From Clavelina lepadiformis (taxonomy: Eukaryota; Chordata; Ascidiacea; Aplousobranchia; Clavelinidae): a DNA stretch of 64,000 nucleotides. The notes under the pieces are model-generated. The model made no database searches. It was not told where the DNA came from and saw only the letters and a list, made by a program, of their open reading frames with translations. The position numbers and the translations under genes were made by a program. Location of the stretch: contig NC_135246.1 in NCBI RefSeq assembly GCF_947623445.1, forward strand, positions 12,135,856 through 12,199,855, given 5' to 3'. Shown here in pieces: positions 1 through 11,384 of the stretch. The first letter of the stretch is position 1. Each line of letters starts with the position of its first letter.

Positions 1-1621
1 TCACACATTAACTTGGTGCAATTCCGAATTTGCGCAAACGCAACCTGCCAATGCCATATCTCAATACAATCTGCTTTAAACAAGCGATCTCTTCCGGATT
101 TTCTGACGTCATAGCCAGACATTTCACCACGCTAGTGCACTAGTGCAGGCTTTTGCGACAAATCGGAAGCTATCTCCATTATCATTCAACCGAATTTTTA
201 AATATTTGGCATTTTTACTGTAGAACAAGCTCTTTTAAGTCCAGCAGTAAAAATGTTTCATTGCGTTAGGTTTTTTGTTCGTCCCGGTTTAAGGATTCTA
301 TCCCGAAGATCCTCGATTTGTAGTTTGTCATGCTTGCTTATGCATTTTTATCGATATGTTTCGCTTTATTACAAAAGAAATGTTCTTTTTAACATCTTTT
401 TATTTTGGCATTACAGCAGCGTAGGAATGTGCTGAACGACCATGAATCCGAATATTACGCTCGAATATCGACCATTTTCGTTGTGCTCTCGAATCCAATC
501 GAATCTGGGAAGGAGATTCGGATTGGATAATACAATTTGTATTATATGCTGAAGTAAAAAATCACAGCATTACGTTTAAGCTTTCGAATGCGTATGATCG
601 ATCTCAAAGACAGTGAAACGGTTGCGAAAAACTTTAGTAATTTCGTATAACTTAATAGGTTGTTTCTTTTGTTCACCAACAATGTAACAAGTTTAGGCAT
701 GATTCGTTTGCTCGCCGGGTACTTTGGTTTAGAAAAGTAAGTAGGTAGAAATAAGCACGGCCAAATTCTCACGAATACCAGCATCTTTTATTTGCATCCT
801 TATACGAATCCGAATTCTTTTCAATTTGGTACAACTCATACACGCTACAGAATTATTCCAATTTCAAAACGTTTGCCATGAAAAAGGTAACAATTGAGAC
901 GTTACGTCATTAAGCATGTTGTTGTTCAATTCGCCCTGATTTACCTTTCGCGATATGCGGTAGACTTTCGAGCTACGACGTATACTTGAGGCAGCCTATA
1001 ATCCGGGCGAGCCATGGCGCATTTTCAACTGGTTCCTCCGTAGCCCTCCTAAACAAAAAGTTCTTGCGCCGCCACTGCTCATTGCCCATGATTGTTACGG
1101 ACAGTTTGCTGCTTACGTAAAAGTATTAACAATCTGTGTAGGCCTATAGCTAGTTTTTTTTGGGTAGTAAGGACGACATGATTAATTCCAGAGCACGCCA
1201 CTTGGTAAATATTATGTTTACAACTATTATTTGAAACAGAGATTTCAACAAACACAAGTGATGACGCAGTGGGTGTCACTGAAGATTACCACAACCATAA
1301 CGAGACGTGCTCTTCACAAACGTCAGACATTCACCGGGAATTCGAGGAAGGCCTGGCACATCAAACATGTGACGCCAAAATAATTACCTGGAACTCCTTG
1401 GTATAGTTTACATTGAAAATAACGACAGCTGTTTGGAGTTTATTCGAAAAAACCTTTGTTATATACATTATCATATATGTTTACAAAACGAAGTCTGCTT
1501 TGTTTAAATTTGAAACGAAAAAGATTTTATGCCCAAAGGCTATTGTGCGGGTAGTAAATTTGCAGTATTTTGAAAAAATCGTTCAAAAATAACAAACGTG
1601 ACAATGCGTGACTCTTCCCAG
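1..1621. other. Gene-free stretch left of SLC38 exons
   Basis: No exon can be supported here. It is probably intron or flank of the SLC38 gene, because the first recognised exon at 1622 opens with an acceptor (cttcccag) in the middle of the transporter and its N-terminal half must lie upstream. Positions 430-525 and about 800-815 carry several copies of CGAAT/AATCCGAAT-type motifs, similar in flavour to the inside of the transposon at 58162-58582, so an old decayed relative is possible. Short ORFs here have no recognisable content. Confidence 0.5.
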
Positions 1622-2867
1622 AGCGCTTACGCAATTCCAACGATGGTGTTTGCATTTCAATGCCATGCATCAGTGCTTCCAATTTACACCGAACTCACCA
1701 ACCCCACGGCGAAGCGAATGCACAAAGTTGCGGTTATCTCCATCCTCAACGTTTTTGTCCTTTACTTTTTAGCTGCCCTGTTCGGCTACCTCACATTTTA
1801 CAGTAAGTATTATGTCTAACATTGCTTTGTGTCTGTTATAAGGTAGTTTGAACAATATCTTTCCTTTAGGTGCAGTCGGCCCAGAATTGCTGCTCATGTA
1901 CAGCGCCTACGACCCAACGAACATAGTTATTCTCATTTCCAGGCTTATGGTGCTATGCTGTGTCATATTTTCCACTCCACTTCTGCATTACCCGGTATGT
2001 AGGGAAGTGCATTTCGCATATATAAGAAATGTAAAGTGTGTGAGATGCTGTTTTAGCCGAAAACATTTATCAATAGATTTCTTGTTTCAGGCCAGAAAAT
2101 CGCTGATAATGTTGTTTTTCGAGAATAAGCCGTTTTCTTGGATTACACATCTCGGAATAATGATCGTGCTTTTAACAACAAGTAAGGTCGCTTAAAAGTT
2201 TGCATAAGAAAACGTAAGATTCACTAAAAGTTCAAAAGTTTAAGTCCATATAATCTGCCATATCTTAAAATCGGCGTTCGCTCAAACATGTAAACATATG
2301 GGCGTATGAAGAATTTTCACTTTTTATTGGTTGAGGATGCTTTGGTTACACACACTTACGCTCATACATGTTTGTGCGTCGCCCTTTTTCAGACATGCTG
2401 GTAAAAAAATAATGCCACGTTTCACGTTCGCACTGGATTACTAGTATGGTGTGGAAATGTTCTGCGGCGTTCCGTATACAAGACTTGTTACGTGATTTTC
2501 ACTCAGTTTCAAATTTGTTATTCAGCAAATATATTGGTGATTTATGTCCCAACAATAAGAGAAGTGTTTGGATTTGCCGGAGCAACATGCGCGTCCATGC
2601 TGGTCATCATACTTCCATCTTTATTCTACTTACGCCTCGGACCTGGACCCCTTTTGTCAAGCCGAAAACTAGTGGTAGGTCTTCATTTTGCGCGGTGAAG
2701 AATTCTGTCATACTTGTCTGTGTTAAATTAAATTCGTGAGTTTTGATCACTTCGCATAGGTTTTTTAACATTACTTTTCTTGTACACAGCCCCTGCTCCT
2801 CGTTGTAATTGGTTTTGGATTCATGGTAATGAGCATGGCTCTGATTATCATGGAATGGATAAAATAA
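1622..2867 (+). CDS. SLC38: SLC38-family amino-acid transporter, C-terminal half (partial)
   Basis: C-terminal 207 residues of a sodium-coupled neutral amino-acid transporter (SNAT), a multi-pass membrane protein that co-transports small neutral amino acids with Na+. Five coding exons join in phase: 1622-1802, 1870-1994, 2091-2181, 2526-2674 and 2790-2867 (stop TAA). All have GT-AG introns. Family signatures seen are AIPTMVFAFQCH, VLPIYTEL, LAALFGYLTFY, the near-invariant VPTIREVFGFAGA, and a final hydrophobic helix ending MALIIMEWIK. About five transmembrane helices are present. The order and spacing match vertebrate SLC38A1/A2/A4-type proteins; the exact paralogue cannot be fixed. The N-terminal half is not found in the first 1.6 kb and probably lies outside the window. 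A possible AATAAA overlaps the stop codon region. It is convergent with ANKRD40. Confidence 0.88.
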
Positions 2868-4223
2868 ATGACAACTTTACGAGGTGGCATCGTATTGGCC
2901 TGCTGGTGGAATGATCGTCGGCGAAAACGCTTAATCAAAACAATGTAATGCAAATTTTCTGATTCCGATGATTACCAAGAAGACAAAATTGTTACTTTTA
3001 CCAAATTAGGACGACACTCTCCAATCCTTAAGCAATATTGCTTTTATACTCAATTGGCATAGGCAAATACATATATCTTCTAAACACCTTTTGTGTACTT
3101 ATGGTTATTGAAAACACTGAGTAGTACAAGTATGTAGGAAACTATGAGAACCAATTTTATTTCCATCACATAACACATTAGACTTTAGAGGTAAATCAAT
3201 TTCTATCTAACTTCTTACCGTAGTATACAAACAACTTATTAACTCAAGGTGTCTAATTCAACGAATATGAGAAAACCATGCATATAATTTGCAATACAAT
3301 AATTCTGATACAATTTGCGAAAAAATTGTTTGCTCTAATTTTAATTCTAATCTAATTTCCGGTTTTAGCGAAAATGCTAGTTTATCCAACGGATTTTTAT
3401 GTATACGAAACGTGGAACACCTTCGCGTAACGAATTACAATGAATGTCAAGCAACAAAAACTTGATCGAGTTTTTACAGATGCAGTTAAAGTTGTATGGC
3501 GATAGTCATCGATTCGTTAAGTTAATTGATTGTCCACTCGCATGCAGATATCTCAATAGCTATTCTAGTATCTGCGACATTCTGTCAACGGTGCATGGAA
3601 AGCTGCTAGTTAACAACTTTGTTACTTGTTTAATAAATTTACTTCTAGCTTGAATTTTAATTTAATTTCTAGTTTTAGCAAATTTTTAAACTCTAACTTT
3701 AATCTAATTTGTGACAGCTTAGTAGTCAATTTCTAATTTAATCTGGAAAAGCTGAAAAAATTCTAGTTGTCCAAGTTTGGATACATCTGCAGCTGTGCAT
3801 GTTTTCATAGGCGCAGTGCATCACTTTAATTTGATAGAATTACGGTTACATTGCACCAACACGTGAAGAAAAATGGTTGTTGACAAGGAAAACACACGGA
3901 AGCTCAGAAATTCAACAAAATAAAAATTGGTCTACAATTAAATAGGAGTCATTTTCACTATCATAAAATTTTGATCTTATTCTGAAAACATCAATCACAG
4001 CAATCTGTGAGCTATATGCCACTTTAAAACACGTTCTAGTTTATCTTTATTAATGACAAATGTTAATGACATACATTGCAACACAGAAAACAAAAAGCAC
4101 AGTGCTTTCTATTGATACCAAGAGCATCCAAAATCCAAAAAAGGATAAATGTTTTTTGTCAGTACGCGCGCAAATCGAGAATACAGGCGCACTCGAATCA
4201 CTGCTCTTTACTATTGTAATGTG
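2868..4223. other. Convergent intergenic region SLC38 / ANKRD40
   Basis: No gene is supported. The region holds the two 3' ends. A tttatt (AATAAA on the minus strand) near 4047 is a plausible polyadenylation signal for ANKRD40, about 175 bases past its final stop. The short ORFs here have no recognisable family and are consistent with chance in AT-rich sequence. Confidence 0.4.
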
Positions 4224-6732
4224 TCAGGGATCTGAGGCACAAAAAACAGAACTCAAGATCACCTCAAGCTCTTGGTAATCAGTCAGTCTAGAAACATCTT
4301 TATCATTTCGAATTAGAGTGTTTGGTAATTTTCTAACCATAAAGTTTTGGTAACTTTGCTCGAGGCCAAGTTCTATGCATAATAGAGCTTGTAACTTATC
4401 AAATGAAGGAGCAGTTGTTCTGTCTATGATTACTTCCGTAAAATCACTACCTTTCTGTGAATCTGCAAGTCACACTTTAAGAATTAATTCTTGAGGGTGT
4501 ACGGGCAATCCACAGGGAGAAAACAAATTTTCTCCAACTCGAATGACAGATGTTGGCTGGAATATAAATCCACCACATGTTGCTTGGATTTTTTCCTTTT
4601 TCAATGATGATGGAGTCACTTTTTTGTAAGAGGATGATGAACCTTAAAAATATGAATATAAAAAGGCACAAGTTAAATGATTTACTAAAAACTATTCTAT
4701 CATTGCCAGCATTCCAGCAGTACAACTTCAATAAATAGATCACATTTGCAGTTAAATATCCCATAGGCAAAGCAGAGGACTTTAAAAACATATTTATCAT
4801 TCTTAAAATCACCCATACTTGAAGTACTTTATACTAAAAGTAACCTTATTAGTTGTAATTTATTAAACTTTTGAAAAGAATCAAAAGAAATGGCTCAAAA
4901 TATCAATGACAAATATCACTATCAGTACCTTCATTTGATTCATTATTAACATGAGGAAACTGAGGGTGAGACATATAGTTCGGAACAAATACGGTTTCAT
5001 TACTTCGTAAGTCGGTTGATGCTGCTCTTCGTTCTGCATCTTCGTGACCTGAAGAAAGAATATTTTCTTAATGACAAACTTTATTTAAGAACAGATACAA
5101 GGTAAAAGCTTACAAGCTTACTAAAAGCAGTACACAAACACTTGAACAGTGAAAAGTATTCATTCAAAATTCATCATCATATACTGAATAAACCATATGT
5201 TTGTTTCATTGTGTTTCTTTTTATGCTTAGTAAAAGCTTTTATGCTTTTTACTTACAATAAGGTTTTATTTATCGTTTTTTGAAGCAAGTTATAAGAATA
5301 TAAAACAAATTTGAAAAGCGTAAGTCAAAATGCAATAAAATGTAATTTTACATATATTTTTACCATAAATAATATGGTAGCGGGATGCATAGTGTATCAG
5401 CTCTGTTTCAAAAATTACAATTGGTAAGTAAAAACTGATAGCATTTTTTGAAATCAGCAGCGCAAAATATTCCAAAGTACGTATAACTTGAGTCCATTTC
5501 TAATGACGTAAATGGCGAAATTAGGTAAATGACTCGACTCAAGTAAGTTTTTGTTGATTTGGTTTCTGCATTAGGTAAAATTAGTTTTACTTTTTTCGTC
5601 CAACGGTATCAAAGTATAATTTAAAATGAAGTTCTGTCTAGGAATATGCATGGACCGGCAAATGTGTGTGTTCTGTATGGCTTGGTTTCAGATATCAACT
5701 GACTCGACTTCCAGCTCGAGTTTGATGACTTGGTTATGACTTGGTACAACTTCCAAGGCATGAAAAATATTTGTGATGACCAGTGTCATCATTGATTTGT
5801 AGGACTGAAAGACAAAAATAAAAGTGAAAGTTGCAATTTAGTGATTGCATGACCGGCAGCATAGAAAAGACAATGTTAGGGATTAAATGCAGAATTATTT
5901 GAATGGAAACAATACCTTGTTATTGAATGAAAACATGTTGCTGCTGTAAATTTGCTTGATTATAATTAGCTATTCAGCTTTAGAAATGCTTAAAATGTGA
6001 ATAAAACTAGCACGTTTATTGTGATCACTTGTACCCACCTACAACCTACTTCATTTTGTAGAAATATACCCGTACCTTTGTGTGGTAAAAAGTTTTGAGT
6101 GAAGGAAAATTGAATTAAATAGCTTTCACAGTATTTTAATATTATTAGATACCAAATTTGTTATTAATTGTAATCACATCAAAAATAAATTCTATGTCAG
6201 CCTCAAAAAGCAAAGGCATTAAAAATTTATGGTGTTTATGAGGCAACATGCATATTACCTAGTAACTTCTTAATCTCCCAATTGTAGGTTAGTTCATGAG
6301 CAGATAGACCATTGTTATTTGTGAGCTCTGGATCGGCTCCGGCCTGCAATAGACATCTAATAATGGCTGTGTTGCTGCGCTTTGCTGCCCAGTGGAGAGC
6401 TGACCTAGAAAACCGACAACATTTAAGAAAAATGATCACAGAGTTATACTAAGTGAAAATAAGAATTTAAAACTGATTTTTATGTATTTAGCTTTCATAG
6501 GGACCTCTGTATCAGATAAATACATTTTGTAACTTTACTTAAAAATGAACTCTAAAGATAACATTTGTTACTAATAAATTACAGAAATTTGTTCAGAAAA
6601 TGACTGAATCTTTATGTTAACTAACCATCCATTGACTACATTCTGTGAGTTGACATTCACACCGGCCTTTATGTAGCTTATAACTGCAGCATTATTTCCA
6701 ATACATGCAGCCTCTCGCAAGTCTTCTTCCAT
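4224..6732 (-). CDS. ANKRD40: ANKRD40 orthologue with an in-frame TGA near its C-terminal domain
   Basis: Ankyrin-repeat protein of poorly known function. Four exons (minus strand): 6732-6626, 6404-6259, 5048-4929 and 4642-4224, with phases 2, 1 and 1, all GT-AG. The start is MEEDLREAACIGN, as in ANKRD40. Two ankyrin repeats (about residues 2-85) include NVNSQNVVNGW and ALHWAAKR. Then come the conserved FVPNYMSHPQFP, a Ser/Lys linker, and the C-terminal region beginning CGLPVHPQELILKV. The frame then meets TGA (bases 4472-4470). It continues open for 81 codons with clear ANKRD40 similarity (RKLPNTLIRNDKDVSRL, DYQELEVIL) to a second TGA at 4226-4224. By recalled alignment, the first TGA stands where the vertebrate protein has Arg. 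It could be a nonsense allele, an assembly error or a readthrough codon; I annotate the full 263-codon span. HDAC8 lies 335 bp upstream on the same strand. Confidence 0.85.
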
Positions 6733-7066
6733 TGGTATAATGAATGATTAGCAAATGGTGAATGCAAAAAATATATACATCTGCAAACAGAAACAAATAA
6801 AACAATTGTACTTAAAATCGAAGTTAGACAGCAACATAATAATCACGCAAACGGCAACTGCATGTTTTAATTTATATAGAAACTTCATGCTTGAAATAAA
6901 GCAACCACAACCTAATTATGATGTGTTGCAATCGGAACTTACGAAAATTTGTCACTAGATTTAAATGAACTATTGCACAACTTTATAAGCTCGTAGTTCA
7001 TCCAAATATCCAAATGTAGCCTATACAGTATGTCAACACCTACTATTTTTATATATACAAGAATCC

Positions 7067-8194
7067 TTAAAGTTTGTCCAAGTTATCTGAGATAATTCTA
7101 GTGATGCTATCTAAATAGTCACTGGAATTCAAATCTTTTTTAAAACTTTTTTCAATGTTAAATTCAAAGTCAGGGCCATATTCCAAGAAAAACTTATTGT
7201 CAGGTATATCTTCAGGCAGCTCTTTTTTTAAAACTGAAGCAGTTATTTGACACCAACATCTGGCAACATTGGCCTCATTGTATCCCCCACCACCTAAAAT
7301 CAGTGTAGGAAGGTCCCAGCTGATAACAAGTTCAACACATCTTAACAACCCTTGTGAGGTCAAGTTAAATGACCTCATCGGATCACCGTTTAGTCCATCT
7401 GCTCCAGCTTGTAATACAATCGCATCAGGTTTAAAAACTGTTTTTATTTTCATCAAGATCTTTTTGCAAACTTTTAAGAAATTTTCATCGCCAACTCCAT
7501 CTTTAAGAGGAAGGTTAACAGCGTGATAATAACCTTTTCCAATTCCAACATCCTTAATGTCACCTGTACCAGGAAAAAAACCGAGTTCAAATTTATGAAC
7601 TGAAAAGGTAAAGACTTTGTCTGTTGCACAAAATGCATCTTCAACACCATCTCCATGATGAAGATCAAGATCAATATAAAGAATTTTTGGAAAGCATTTT
7701 CTTAGCCTCAAAATAGCAAGAACACAGTCATTAATGTAGCAGTAACCAGCACACACATTGCGTTTTGCATGATGCCAACCGCCTAACCAATGAAAAACTA
7801 TAGAATTGTGGTTCTCACATAAATAATCTGCAGCAGTTAAACTTCCACCAGCAATTTGCAAACAGTAATCAAATAACCCTTCTCTAAATGGGCAATCGTA
7901 GCCAAACCCAAACTCAGAACAGATATCATCATCTTCATTGTCACCACATTCTTGGTGCTGCAATACTTTAAGATAATCTGTTGCATGGTACATTTTTAAA
8001 TCATCCAAGGTTGCTTTCTTGGGTAAAACCAAAATCATTTTACTCAAGAGTTTGCATTCTTCTAGTAACGTATGCACCATTAAATTTCGATGAATTGTGG
8101 GCAAAAACTTGTCCGTTTCACTGATGTAGCTTTTATTGTAAATATACGCTACAGATTTTTGCATATTCTTTTGCGTTTTCAACCTGAAGTACAT
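7067..8194 (-). CDS. HDAC8: Histone deacetylase 8, intronless
   Basis: Class I zinc-dependent lysine deacetylase, 375 residues (human HDAC8 is 377), in one uninterrupted exon. The active site is complete: the His-His pair at 141-142 (GGWHHAK), zinc ligands Asp177 and His179 (DLDLHHGDG) and Asp266 (LQAGADG), and the transition-state Tyr305 (GGGGYN). GDPMRSFN and the short C-terminus without a long tail fit HDAC8 rather than HDAC1/2/3. The serine that PKA phosphorylates in human HDAC8 (Ser39, in RASM) is replaced by Leu here (RNLM), so that control is probably absent. The start chosen is the first ATG; MQKSVAYIYN 10 codons later is an alternative. The lack of introns contrasts with the intron-rich neighbours. 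ELOF1 is divergent, about 3.2 kb away. ANKRD40 follows 335 bp downstream on the same strand. Confidence 0.93.
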   Translation of the reverse strand: MYFRLKTQKNMQKSVAYIYNKSYISETDKFLPTIHRNLMVHTLLEECKLLSKMILVLPKKATLDDLKMYHATDYLKVLQHQECGDNEDDDICSEFGFGYDCPFREGLFDYCLQIAGGSLTAADYLCENHNSIVFHWLGGWHHAKRNVCAGYCYINDCVLAILRLRKCFPKILYIDLDLHHGDGVEDAFCATDKVFTFSVHKFELGFFPGTGDIKDVGIGKGYYHAVNLPLKDGVGDENFLKVCKKILMKIKTVFKPDAIVLQAGADGLNGDPMRSFNLTSQGLLRCVELVISWDLPTLILGGGGYNEANVARCWCQITASVLKKELPEDIPDNKFFLEYGPDFEFNIEKSFKKDLNSSDYLDSITRIISDNLDKL

Positions 8195-8737
8195 TAATAT
8201 TATAAAAGGAATTGTTTCACAATAAGTAGGTTATGCCGCCCGTCGTTAATGATAGGAAGTTAGATTGAAAGAATAGACATGCAAAGAAATTGATATCACC
8301 GGTACTCCGGTAGTTATTTTGAGTTTAATTGAAGCTACATTAAGTTTCTACACTATAAAATTTAAGTTAAGTAAACATGAAACTGTAAAAATTGGCTATG
8401 AAGGAAAAACTTTTTTCTGGCGAAATTGTGACGATCAAGTAACTAGGCTACGTCATACACATACATAACATATGAGTAACTTTAATATTTTACTCTGCTG
8501 TCGGATTTCGCTTCATATCAATTAAAGTTTATTTTAACCAAAGGCTACAAAGTTTACATGTATAGTATTAATTATTAACACTACATTTTATTGATACATT
8601 TTCATTATTCTATTCGTTCTTTAACTTTCAACAAAATGGAATTAATTTGACTTTAACATTTAGGTAATTTATGAGCAAAAGATAATGAGTTCATAGTTGA
8701 TTTTGAAGTAAATCGGCATTTAACATCAGTGTTCTAA

Positions 8738-8983
8738 CCAAGTCACATTTTTTGGTTCATGTCAAGTCAAGTAACATGTTCAGTTGAGTCATGGCTGTCT
8801 TTGCAAGTAAGTACGGAACCAGACTTATGATTAGTTGATTACCTTAAAAAGTGTAGATTTAAAAAAACATATTCGATTTTGTTACCTGCAGCTTTGTATT
8901 TTGCTATCATGACTGTAATAACGTGACTTGAATCATTTTGGTCTCTGACTCCTGGTCAAGTCACGAAAAAATGTGACTCAGGT
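8738..8983. repeat. Inverted-repeat element with AAGTCACATTTTTT arms
   Basis: The left arm near 8738-8775 reads AAGTCACATTTTTT then GTCAAGTCAAG. The right arm near 8950-8983 is its approximate reverse complement. Related CTTGACTTGACTC-rich stretches occur at about 5480-5765, 34930-34990 and 52390-52500, so this looks like a dispersed MITE-like family. Exact ends and target duplications were not resolved. Confidence 0.45.
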
Positions 8984-9337
8984 CATTAAAATATTGGTAA
9001 ACATAAAGAAGAAAATGGCTCTATTTTTCATATTGAAACTGAGGACAGCACGATTTACTTAGAGAACAAACGTGTCATACATATGACTGACATCTGTAAA
9101 CGTACCCAATTATAATTGACAGTTTTCCCGCCAAATAAAAACTTGTCACGGATGAGTGGATAAATTAGTATGACGTAATAAAAAAACACGTTTTCATTGT
9201 CCCTGGCCTGTGAGTTATATCTGATGACGTCATAACATGATAGACTGCCACCAGGAACGCATAGGGCTGTTTGTTGACATTGAAACGCTTTTGCTTTGAG
9301 AACTGACTGAGGTAAGTGAGTTTATATACTGATTAGT

Positions 9338-9423
9338 ATATAAGTGCATAACCACAGGATGGCTTTGTATACTAGGCCTAGACACAAGATTCTCCACTTG
9401 TGATGTCATCTGGTTGTGCATGT
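9338..9423. repeat. Short element with GTCATCTGGTTGTGCA end
   Basis: A segment of about 85 bp begins TATAAGTGCATAACCA, has CTAGGCCTAGAC in the middle and ends ATGTCATCTGGTTGTGCA. The same layout recurs at 56605-56693. Partial copies lie at about 9930-9995 and 11040-11095. The ends are inverted repeats of each other (AAGTGCAYAACCA / TGGTTGTGCA). Confidence 0.5.
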
Positions 9424-10132
9424 GACGATTACGTCACGAATCACGAGTTGTTTTCCAAGATGTTTGAAATTTAATTTAGAATCCCGTAATTCAGTTGTTG
9501 ACCAAATTTGCGTTTTCCTTAATGACGTCAGATAATTTCCTCGCTTGAACTGGTGTGTCACATATAAATACTGATGTAATGTTTTCAATCTTTCCTTTTT
9601 ACGTGATCGATTTCACTGGTTACTACAGCGCTATGTAACATTCAGTAAGCTTTGCCCGAAGGTGAAAACCTTTGTGTTATAATAAATAAAATGGGAACTT
9701 TATAAGTTAGTAATTTGTATAAGTTAGACAGAATCAAGCAACTAACAGCATAGTCACGCAAATTTGAGAAATGAGAACTCATCCATCGAAGCAGAAGCAA
9801 AACAAGTCACCAACCATCAATCGTCCTCGCTCATATTCAAACAATTACCGCCAGCATATGCGGTCTTTATGACGGATATGTTCCTTGTGTAATACTTCAC
9901 ACGAGTAGTGCACAAGCGAATTATTAAATGTCATATGCACTTGTATACTAACCTAGACCTTATACTCTCTACATGATTTTGACGTCATGTTGTGCTTGTA
10001 GGACAGTTGCCTGCATTAGCCCGAGCCAATGTGTTAGCCTAGTTACAGCAAAACTCTTACCAGATCAATACATTCAATACAGGAATATACGTTTTCAGGT
10101 TTTGTAGTGTAACATTGATTTGATGTTTGGGT

Positions 10133-10912
10133 AGGGTTACCATATTTTCGTGGCCTAAAATCCGGACACTCTTTAGTGCCCACTAGCGGTTTTTAAAAAT
10201 GAGGTATGAACACATTGTCTGTCAATATGACGTCACACTAGCAATGCTTTGCCTATCCATTGTATACCGGAGTGGATTTTTGAACATAGTGTCGTGAATT
10301 CACTCGGCCAGTGGTTCCCAACCTGGGGTTCGCGGACCCCTTGGGGGTCCGTGAGATAGTGTAAGGGGGTCCGTGAGTGTCTTGGTTGCATGTAGGCTAC
10401 TTTGTTTCTCTGTATTGTTTGTGCAACGAAAGAAGAGAATCATAAACATTTTAAGACACTATTTCATTTAAATTTGCAGCAGCTCAAGTATATCCGATAT
10501 TACAGTAAATATCCCTCAATAGTAGGTTATGCATTAAATAACAAGATATTTTCTGATTGAATTCTTGGCAAATTTTAGGTAGGGGTCCGCAGGCTTGAAA
10601 AAGGGGTCCGTGACTAAAAAAGGTTGGGAACTACTGCACTAGGCTATTGGGCTATTTCTGATTTGACCTCTGGTGATCTCTAGGCTAGGGTTAGGCTATG
10701 GTGATCTCTAGGCTAGGGTCTAGGTCAGACACGTCGCGTGCCACGTGTTGGACACCCCTGATTTACAGGATTATTCCCGCAATTCTAATTCCCCTAAAAC
10801 GCCCATCATAAAATTCCGGACATTTGAGCATTTTTTAAAATTCCTCCCGGACGCAAAATTTAACCCTACATTCCGGACATGTCCGGAATTTTCCGGACGG
10901 TATGGCAACCCT
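10133..10912. mobile_element. hAT-type MITE (AGGGTTRCCATA ends), interrupted
   Basis: The left end AGGGTTACCATATTTT is mirrored by the right end ACGGTATGGCAACCCT. The flanks are gtttgggt (10125-10132) and ttttgggt (10913-10920), a 7/8 match as expected for an 8-bp hAT target duplication. The interior carries repeated TCCGGACA motifs near both ends, a candidate subterminal binding motif. It is split by a second element at 10309-10636. A short tandem duplication of GTGATCTCTAGGCTAGGG sits at about 10672-10720. Confidence 0.65.
10309..10636. mobile_element. hAT-type MITE (CAGTGGTTCCCAACCT ends) nested in an older element
   Basis: The terminal inverted repeats are CAGTGGTTCCCAACCT and AGGTTGGGAACTACTG. 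The flanks are cactcggc (10301-10308) and cactaggc (10637-10644), 7/8 identical. The interior has GGGGTCCGTGA motifs at both ends. CAGTGGTTC-type ends are common among animal hAT elements. There is no coding capacity. It inserted after the surrounding 10133-10912 element. Confidence 0.8.
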
Positions 10913-11384
10913 TTTTGGGTGAATCTGAACGACTAAAACCGTATAGGCTGCAGATGTTTATTAAGCTCAAGCATATCATGGTTATGTCATAAACATATAG
11001 TAAAACAACTAACGGTTAGTGATTCATAACCAATATGAATCAAGATTCCTGCTACCCAAATTGTGACGTCATTTGGTTGTGCATTTCTGCACAAACCTAA
11101 AAAACTGTTTATTGTTTTACTAAATAAAACCATGCCACTAAGCTTGGTTGTCAAGTTATGTTTTTTTCTTAAAGTTCAAGCAGGAAAACATTCCGGCGTA
11201 GTGATTTTTAAAACAAACTACCATATGTAAACTGGTCATTTCTGTATTTTCATATTTTTCTTGGCTTAGGCTATCTGCATGGTATCACTCAGAATTTTTA
11301 ACCCTATTTGAATTTTGTTTCAAGCAATAATTTGTTGCAAGTGACTGAATAAAAATTTGCACAAAGTTCTACTTGTCCATACAA

